Below are positions 57,451-64,000 of a stretch of DNA of 64,000 nucleotides, one piece after another. The first letter of the stretch is position 1; each line of letters opens with the position of its first letter. A model generated the notes under the pieces. The model saw nothing but the letters and a program-made list of their open reading frames with translations, searched no databases and had not been told where the DNA came from. The translations under genes were made by a program, and so were the position numbers. The stretch covers positions 68,330,367-68,394,366 of the forward strand of contig OX638133.1 in the NCBI GenBank assembly GCA_951804985.1. Reading direction: 5' to 3'. This stretch comes from Dryomyza anilis (taxonomy: Eukaryota > Arthropoda > Insecta > Diptera > Dryomyzidae).

Positions 57451-59741
57451 GGCACTTAGGCCGTTTCATTTTCAAGCTAACATGATTGATACAATATAGA
57501 GAGGAAAATAGCTTAAATATGAATACGAAGAACAGGCTAAGGAATCGAAACCCAAATTATCATACATATGTGATCCAAGACGATGATATATTTTTTTTTC
57601 ATAAAGCATGTATCAACCAAAATCTTTTTTCGAACGCGACATGGAGTGAAATAATGGCTTTAAAAACCAATAAATCCAATTAAAATTATTGGCCCGTAAC
57701 TAAAGTCCAAATTAATCTGGAGTTTAAAAATAATGACTTTTTTGATAGTTTTTATAAGAAAAGAACAGTTTAAAATTATCTATGGTATTTATAAAAAATC
57801 TAAATAAAATACCAAGTTTATATAATATGATGCTCGTAAAAAATCTGTAGAAAATAAAAAATTACTAGAAATAGAAAGGAGAATGTGCGTCTTTCAAATT
57901 TAGTCAGTAGAACCTCAAAATTTGTTGCTTTTTTTATTTTTACAGTGCACTCTGGGACGTATGTTAAATCTAGGTGGACAAAAGTCGAAAACTTTATCAC
58001 TCAAAAATCGACGATTTCGTCAAACTTTCCGCTTTTAGGATCCACAACAAGTTATGTGACGACATGTCGGCATTAGATGCTAATATTTTTTACTTTACCT
58101 TCATTTTTTCAGAAGTATTTTGATAACTAAAATTTTGCTTATTTTGTCGGTTTGATCATTCGGTGTGATCATTCAATCACGCCCATTTTTTACTGTTGAC
58201 AAATAAGGTCTACATATATACATATTTCATCAACATATTTTATAGAAAACCGGACTTACAACCGTATACGCTGTTCGCTTATATGGTAGGTAGGCGTGGC
58301 AGTGGTCCAATCACGACCATGGTTTCTTTTGTATTTCTTTTGTCAATATAACTCAGACCTTTGTCAACGTAGAACAGGATTTCACCCACAGTGCACTGTT
58401 GTTTTTTTTTCTATTATAATTTACCAATAATATGCATAGCCCATGTTTTGAAACAGTTTAAAGGGTTTATAGCGATTACAAATAAAAATATTATTTACTT
58501 TCAGCATTTTCATTGAATAAAATCATATAGAACTAATCAAGTACAAAGGTTTATACCAAAAAAATAGTTAAAATTGACTAATCTTAGCCTTTGAATCAGT
58601 GTTATGTACTCACTATGACATTATTTCATTGTTTTTGAAATCATACTATATCGTAGCACATACAATTTTTGGAATATATGTATTCTATGTTATAATAGTT
58701 TAATTAATCAGTAAAAATTTAACTTTAGTTACCTGTAAAAATAAAACAGAGTATATAATAGATATTGTGTTCATATATAAAACATACCTAGAAAATACAT
58801 TTTTTTTATTATGGAGCAATGAAGCACTGCATGGTAGTGTAGGAAAAAAAAACTTCTTTGACACGATTTTTGCAGCGTATTTCAATTATAATATTAGGCA
58901 TATATTAAATGACTTCCTCTTTAATTATTTTAGAATTAATTTCCTCTTCAGGTGTGACCACAACCAACAGCAATATTGGTATTAGGAACACTTAATGATT
59001 TTTTAGTTGCCCAGATTGTTCCTTGCTTCGTCCGTATGTGTTTCCTTATTGGTTGTGGCTGGGCTCGTTCCTCGTTTGCGTAGTATATTTCTGTCTGTCT
59101 TTGTAATTTCGTTGATTTTTGTCTTTTTTTATCTTTTACTGGTTTCCTTTCTACATCTTATTCTGTACTTTGCCTTTGCACTTTATTTCATTTTGTTACA
59201 ACAACACAAATTCGTTTTCTTCTTCTTCTCTCCTTTTTATTGCATCGTCTAATAAAACCTTTGTCAATCCTTTTGATTATTTATTTAAAGTACTTTCTGC
59301 ACTTTTTTTTTAATTTAAAAACTACGAAAAACCTTTGATGTTGTAGTTTTCCTATTTCAATTCACTTTCATAGTTATTTCGTTTAATTAATTCATTGGAA
59401 AATTAGCATAAAATAGACAAAATGAAAATGGAAATAAATCCAAACACAATCGAACAAACAAAAGCAATGAGGAAAACACTTTTTTGTTTTTTTTCTATAA
59501 TTTGTTGCAACATACAGCGTACACCTTCTATCTTTCCACTAGTTTATGCATTTTTCAGACTACGTTGTATATGTCTCTTTCTTTGTGTCCAGCAAAACTT
59601 AGCATTGCTGCAAGTGTACAAGATTTTTTTGTTCATTTATTTATGCGTTTATTTTATGAAGTCTTTATTACTTTCATGAAGTTTAAACAAAAATTAGTTT
59701 ATTACATTATTATTTTTGTTAAATAATAGTTTATTTTAATT
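57451..59741. other. Gene-free stretch
   Basis: 2.3 kb of AT-rich DNA. Around 58990-59270 a T-rich plus strand yields overlapping hydrophobic frames that are judged spurious. Around 58150-58330 there are transposon-like words (cattcaatcacgccca, taggcgtggcagtgg). No exon pair was recognised. Confidence 0.3.
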
Positions 59742-59920
59742 TCAATTTACACATTTTTCACAAAATAACTTTCCGTCGCACGTCGCAGTTAATTCGATAC
59801 CCATTCTTTGACTGTTTGTCATGGTTGCCAATGTATTTAGAGAAATCCCAAGTGTGGTATTTTCTCTATGTACATCAAATAATCCCAATTGCTTCCCAGC
59901 AAGACACTGCTGACCGAAAC
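59742..59920 (-). CDS. Possible terminal exon, unknown protein
   Basis: The minus strand shows a strong acceptor-like tract (ttacccctttcccgtttcggtcag, over 20 bp, ending at about 59914) followed by an open frame QCLAGKQLGLFDVHRENTTL ... CDGKLFCEKCVN and a stop at 59742, with a C-x11-C-x2-C arrangement at the end. Base composition is more balanced than the surroundings. No matching upstream exon was found and I do not recognise the protein. It may equally be a transposon remnant. Confidence 0.2.
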
Positions 59921-60253
59921 GGGAAAGGGGTAATTTTGTAATTTCATTTTTTTCCACACAAATGAAAATAAAAATATTAAATTTTATTAAAATATTAGTT
60001 TTTTTTATCACCATATTAATCTTTTTAGGGGATTTATTTTTCATTGACGTTGGTTTTAAATTAGTTCTTTTGATTTAATTATTTTTGTTATAATTAATAA
60101 TATATATTTTTTTATTTATTTACAGATGTTAATATCAAAAACATAAAAAGAGAGAAGACGGCATTTCAACGAATAACTTTTTAATAACAGTAACGAATAA
60201 GAGTCTTAACGGAGGTTCACTGTATATTAATTAATTGTAAAATATTTTAAAGG

Positions 60254-60696
60254 CTAAATCACAAAGCGGCGTTCAGTCGGTCGTGCTTTGATTGACTTTT
60301 GTTCACTTTGCACAAGCTTTACGATAATAAATTTTCACAACGCTCCAGTGTAACTTTATAAAACGAAATGTCGCTTCATGCGTTGCATTGCATGGAAATC
60401 CACTCTTGTTTCAAATGTTAATGGTTATAATCTTTTATATTTTTACCGACTTCTGATTGGAAGATACAATACGCGTTAGTTTACAAAAGCCAACAATTTT
60501 ATTAATATTTAACAATTTAACATAAACAAATAAATTTAAATGTAGCTCTACTCTGGCGTTGCCTATGGCGTTACGATATTTTTTCATTATTTACGATAAA
60601 AAACTTGAAGTCGCTTTCTGTTTTGTTTCATATAAATGCTTTGTTTTTATTTTATTTGACAACGCACGACCGACCGAACGCCGCATTGTGATTTAG
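60254..60696. mobile_element. 443-bp MITE, CTAAATCACAAAGCGGCG ends
   Basis: The left end ctaaatcacaaagcggcgtt plus cagtcggtcgtgc and the right end (reverse complement ctaaatcacaatgcggcgtt, cggtcggtcgtgc) are inverted repeats of about 35 bp. A degenerate relative lies in Asx intron 4 at about 41550-42115. Confidence 0.75.
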
Positions 60697-60814
60697 TTTT
60701 AATATTTTAATACTTAATTTTATTATTATTTGCAATTATTTTTTATTTGTTGTAAAATAATGATAATAATAATTTGCAAAAGGTAATTTTGTATGATATG
60801 AAAAAAGAGTTTTT

Positions 60815-61198
60815 AATCTATTCCCTACGTTACGTTAACGGACCGTCGAAAAACAATCTCAACTGACTCACTCCGTACTTGTCCAGACTGGCGGTCCATT
60901 AACGGACCGTCGAAACGTAAAATCAACGGATGCACTCCGTATTTCATCCAGTATCACGGTCCGTAAACGTAACGTTAAAACGTACTCACGACGGACTCAC
61001 TCCGTGTGTCATCCTGTATGACGGTCCGTTAATGTACCGTCGTAACGCAATCTTAACTGATTCGAAATCCGTTTCCATGTTCCTCTTTATCCGTTCACTG
61101 GACCGTTTTCGTATCCAGAAAACGGAACGTTTACGGAATTGTATTCCGTATTGTTGTTTCGTATACGGCACCGTTAACGGACCGTTTTGTTTCTTGGG
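60815..61198. mobile_element. CCGT/ACGG array element, second locus
   Basis: Contains at least ten words of the type cgttaacggaccgt, ccgtaaacg and taccgtcg, ending accgttttgtttcttggga, the same terminal word as the element at 1197-3015. The opposite terminal word is not found, so this is one end or a truncated copy. Confidence 0.55.
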
Positions 61199-61420
61199 AA
61201 GTAAACGACTGTGTTCTTGCTGCGGCGGTATCCCAGCAAGAACATAGTTAACGACTATTTTTTATTAATCATTTTAGGGGTAGCAATGATCAAAGTTTTG
61301 ATTATTTTTTCGGTCATTTGTAGAATAGCGGCGGGGAAAAATAATAAAATTATTTGTGTTCGTGTGACTTTACATCCCTGTCTTACGCACGTTTACACAG
61401 CTTTTTCTTACATGTATAGC

Positions 61421-62724
61421 GGCATCCAGACGGTACTACAAGTTGTACAACCTAGTTAGATGGGAAAAATAACGGCACTTTTTTGTTTTTCGTCCACACG
61501 GCACAACCTGCTTGACAGACTTCATTACCCAATATGCCACAGGATAAGCGTTTGAAAAAATAACCATAATTGCCTTTAAAGTCTAGTGTGTTTTTTTCAA
61601 ATCAGTTTCATATATAAAATAAGTGCTGTACTTAGCGCTAAATCTAGATTTGAAAATGATTTGATTATAGCATTACCAAAAAGGGCAGTGAAAATTAGGA
61701 ACAAAAATGTAGTGACGCTATAAACAGTATGTTTTTTTTATGATTACATAGAAACCCTGACAAAAAATATAACATAACAACGCGCGTCCAAATCTAATAG
61801 CTTACCGAAATCTATTAGTGTTTGGACTTACGTGAATTTTTACAACAATATACCGACCGCCCCCGCAAACCTTGAGTAGGCTCCAGAATGGTGTTCGAGA
61901 GCTTGAAACATACAAGCTTAAAAAACACGTCTACCACATTTTGGATGCTGGCATCGATTTCCTGCAGTTGTCTTGACGCTCGGGCTTGAAGTCTACGTTA
62001 TTGGTTGGATGACATATAACGGGATAATTAATAGAAAAATGCCCTTTTTGTAGTCCTATATGAAGATCCTCTTTTTTTACTTATTTTGTAGTAATAAGTC
62101 AATATTTAAAAGCAAAAAAATTAATGTATGTTCATTTGATATCATGTTGAAAATACGGCTAAATTTTGATTTGAATTAAACGTTGAAATCAATTTAATAA
62201 TTAGTGTTTATATTGATTTAAGAATAAGGCAATTTTCAAGTAAAGGTTAAGCTACCAGTTTTTATTGAAAAAGCTATGATTCTTACATTTTGGTTAAAGG
62301 TGTTTCACACCTTAACCTCAACTCTATGATTTGAAAGTAATGATAGATTTCAAAACATTCGCAAGTGAATATTAAGTGCAATGGCATATTGGGTATTTCG
62401 CAGCATTCATGCAGTGCAATACCCATCGACCACGATGGCTCATGCATTGGTACAATACACAAAAAAATTTCGCCTAAAGGCAGCATTTGATGTTTGAAAT
62501 TTGTCTACCTTTGATGTGCACTCATCAAAAACTGCGCTCGAATGAAAAAACACACTAAGGTGGATGGGTTTACGTCCAAACGATACAACTGCTTGACAGA
62601 CCAGCGAAAAAGTCAAAAATTTTTGACTTCATCCAACATGTCATCAAACGAGTCGTTCGTAGCATTCACAAGGTACGATTTCCGTACAACCCAACCTAGT
62701 TGTATAACTTGTAGTACCGATGCT
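61421..62724. mobile_element. 1.3-kb TIR element
   Basis: Ends gacggtactacaagttgtac plus aacctagtt and its approximate reverse complement (aactaggttgt... / tatacaacttgtagtaccg... near 62690-62724) are inverted. The 62140-62400 interior is shared, reversed, with 16329-16514 and 18095-18160. A short GC-richer block at about 61850-61990 is unidentified. Confidence 0.55.
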
Positions 62725-62728
62725 GATT

Positions 62729-63230
62729 ATAAGTGAGTAGCAAACATTTTGCATTTGTGTTGGAGTTTGCTGATTATACATTTGTGTTAACCAATGGTAT
62801 TTTTATGGTATTTTTTAAACAGAGAGGGATATTTTGTGGATATTTTAAAGTGGGATAAAAGTATTTTCTATGATTTAAAGAACTGGCAACTACCTTTGTT
62901 ATAATCAAAAATTGGAAATTATTTTGCAAGATTATATTTTTTATCGATATAATAATTAAATCTTTTGTAAATTGACAAATAATACTACCTCCAACATGTT
63001 GAGTAGCGGTATATATTTTTTCCATCGAAAAATGTTTAAACTACATTTGCTCTACCTTTGCGTTTCATTTGTTTTTTTCTATCCACATTAACATTTTATA
63101 ATTTGCTAGCGTTTCTGGTAAAGTTAATATGAATTGGATTGTCAATCATGTTTAAAACAAGAAAAAGTCTTTGGAGTTCCGTTTTTGCGCCTAACAATAT
63201 GTTTATGTTAATATTATATGTTTAAATTAT
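62729..63230. other. Gene-free stretch
   Basis: AT-rich with no recognised element. Confidence 0.3.
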
Positions 63231-63330
63231 GGTTGAAGTATATACAGGTTAGACCATCTGGACATTTAGTTGGCATAAAGAGTGCTGAGAATGTCAATAA
63301 AAAATATAAAAATAAACAAAAATAATTGTT
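63230..63330. repeat. Solo end of the 6.1-kb MITE family
   Basis: atggttgaagtatatacagg, then ttagttggcata and gagaatgtcaataa match the right arm of the element at 6063-6495 in reverse orientation. The opposite end is not found. Confidence 0.6.
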
Positions 63331-63575
63331 GTAAATAAAGCAGTTATGTATTTTTTCAAAATGGTCATAAACACATGCTAAATCTTTCAAACTGTTTTTA
63401 AAAAAAAGTATATGAACCTAAATTTTTATAAATGGGTGTGCTAGTAAATTGTAGTATGTATGTTATGTGTTGTTATATGTTTATATTATATGTACACTTA
63501 AAAAAAAAGCTAAAAAAAATTCGTATCAAATAAAATTTTACGACAAAAATTACCAGTCATTAAAAATTCACATGT

Positions 63576-63730
63576 GATGCCCGATTTACATTGTATCTTC
63601 TGTGAGTCTCACTGTATCTCCTAGGGTTGCATTTTTTTCAAAAAAATGCTATTTTTTTTAAAAATTTTAAAAAATGCAATCCTAGGAGATACAGTGAGAC
63701 TCACAGAAGATACAATGTAAATCGGGCATG
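63576..63730. repeat. Near-perfect 61-bp-arm hairpin
   Basis: Left arm atgcccgatttacattgtat ... cctagggttgcattttttt and right arm its reverse complement with one mismatch (g/a in ctaggattgc), separated by about 30 bp of A/T. Such fresh symmetry suggests a young MITE or a hairpin RNA source. Confidence 0.85.
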
Positions 63731-63739
63731 AGTTCCCAG

Positions 63740-64000
63740 CCGGCCAAACTATCATAAACGACATCGTAAATGATAGCAAATATTCGTAAGTAATGAATAA
63801 AACAATCGTATACGAGAATCGTAAATGAATCGAAAACGCATACAGTTTCGTTCTTAATTTGTCCTTGGTAACGAGGTATCATAAACGAACTAAAAACACT
63901 CATATATGATAAATTTTCGATTGTTTATGATCGTAAAATACGATTACATACTCTTTATAAACGATGTTTTTTTGTTCGTAAACGAACTCTTTTTTAATAT
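63740..64000. repeat. TCATAAACGA / CGTAAACGA word cluster
   Basis: The words ataaacga, gtaaatga, cgtaaacga and tcgtttatgat recur on both strands at least eight times in 260 bp up to the window edge. It looks like another element with subterminal short repeats, cut by the window end. Confidence 0.45.

Noticed and set aside
59007..59313. Hydrophobic ORFs resembling membrane proteins
   Set aside because: The plus strand is T-rich here, so Phe/Leu-rich frames are expected by chance; no signal for start, splice or family.

Overview
The window is AT-rich, intron-containing nuclear DNA from an insect, most likely a higher fly (Brachycera, possibly Calyptratae or a tephritid). This rests on the gene content (Asx with long polyglutamine and Ser/Thr tracts, a DUF4806-type gene, COX19 and Ppcdc), on short introns with GT/AG borders, and on dense dipteran repeats (Helitrons with internal minisatellites, tRNA-derived SINEs, foldback elements, a GTCT/GTCC microsatellite repeat). 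The exact species cannot be named from sequence alone.

Layout. 1-7.1 kb is repeat territory: an element with CCGT/ACGG palindrome arrays (1197-3015), a jockey/CR1-like LINE on the minus strand (3.3-5.3 kb) broken by one TA-flanked MITE and bordered by another, and a TIR element at 6.06-6.5 kb. 7128-11295 (+) is a nine-exon DUF4806-type gene (464 aa assembled here) with a probable tandem exon duplication. 11.8-18.1 kb is again repeats: a (TA)n block with a duplicated 103-bp unit, a Helitron, MITEs, a second decayed LINE, and a PIF/Harbinger-like element (16515-18091; 56-bp perfect TIRs, TAA target duplication) carrying a broken 3' fragment of an aminopeptidase N gene. 18485-20568 (+) holds two tightly spaced genes, COX19 (97 aa) and the CoA-pathway enzyme Ppcdc (three exons, 190 aa), only 53 bp apart.

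27698-50214 (-) is the Polycomb-group gene Additional sex combs (Asx): nine coding exons, 1784 aa in my assembly, with a DEUBAD domain near the N terminus and the atypical Cys-rich PHD finger at the C terminus. Every junction was phase-checked by hand. Its last intron (about 10.1 kb) and first intron (2.5 kb) are loaded with transposons. 50.2-64 kb, upstream of Asx, has no gene I can support; it holds MITEs and foldbacks, a LINE tail, a SINE split by a hAT-like element with an exact 8-bp target duplication, a microsatellite-bearing repeat and a near-perfect 61-bp-arm hairpin.

The genes do not form a pathway. COX19 serves cytochrome oxidase assembly, Ppcdc serves CoA synthesis, Asx is the regulatory partner of the Calypso/BAP1 H2A deubiquitinase, and the DUF4806 protein is uncharacterised. 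I found no prokaryote-type system, CRISPR array or clearly new multigene system. The most unusual items are the gene-fragment-carrying TIR element, the nested insertions with readable empty sites, the DUF4806 exon duplication and the COX19-Ppcdc spacing.
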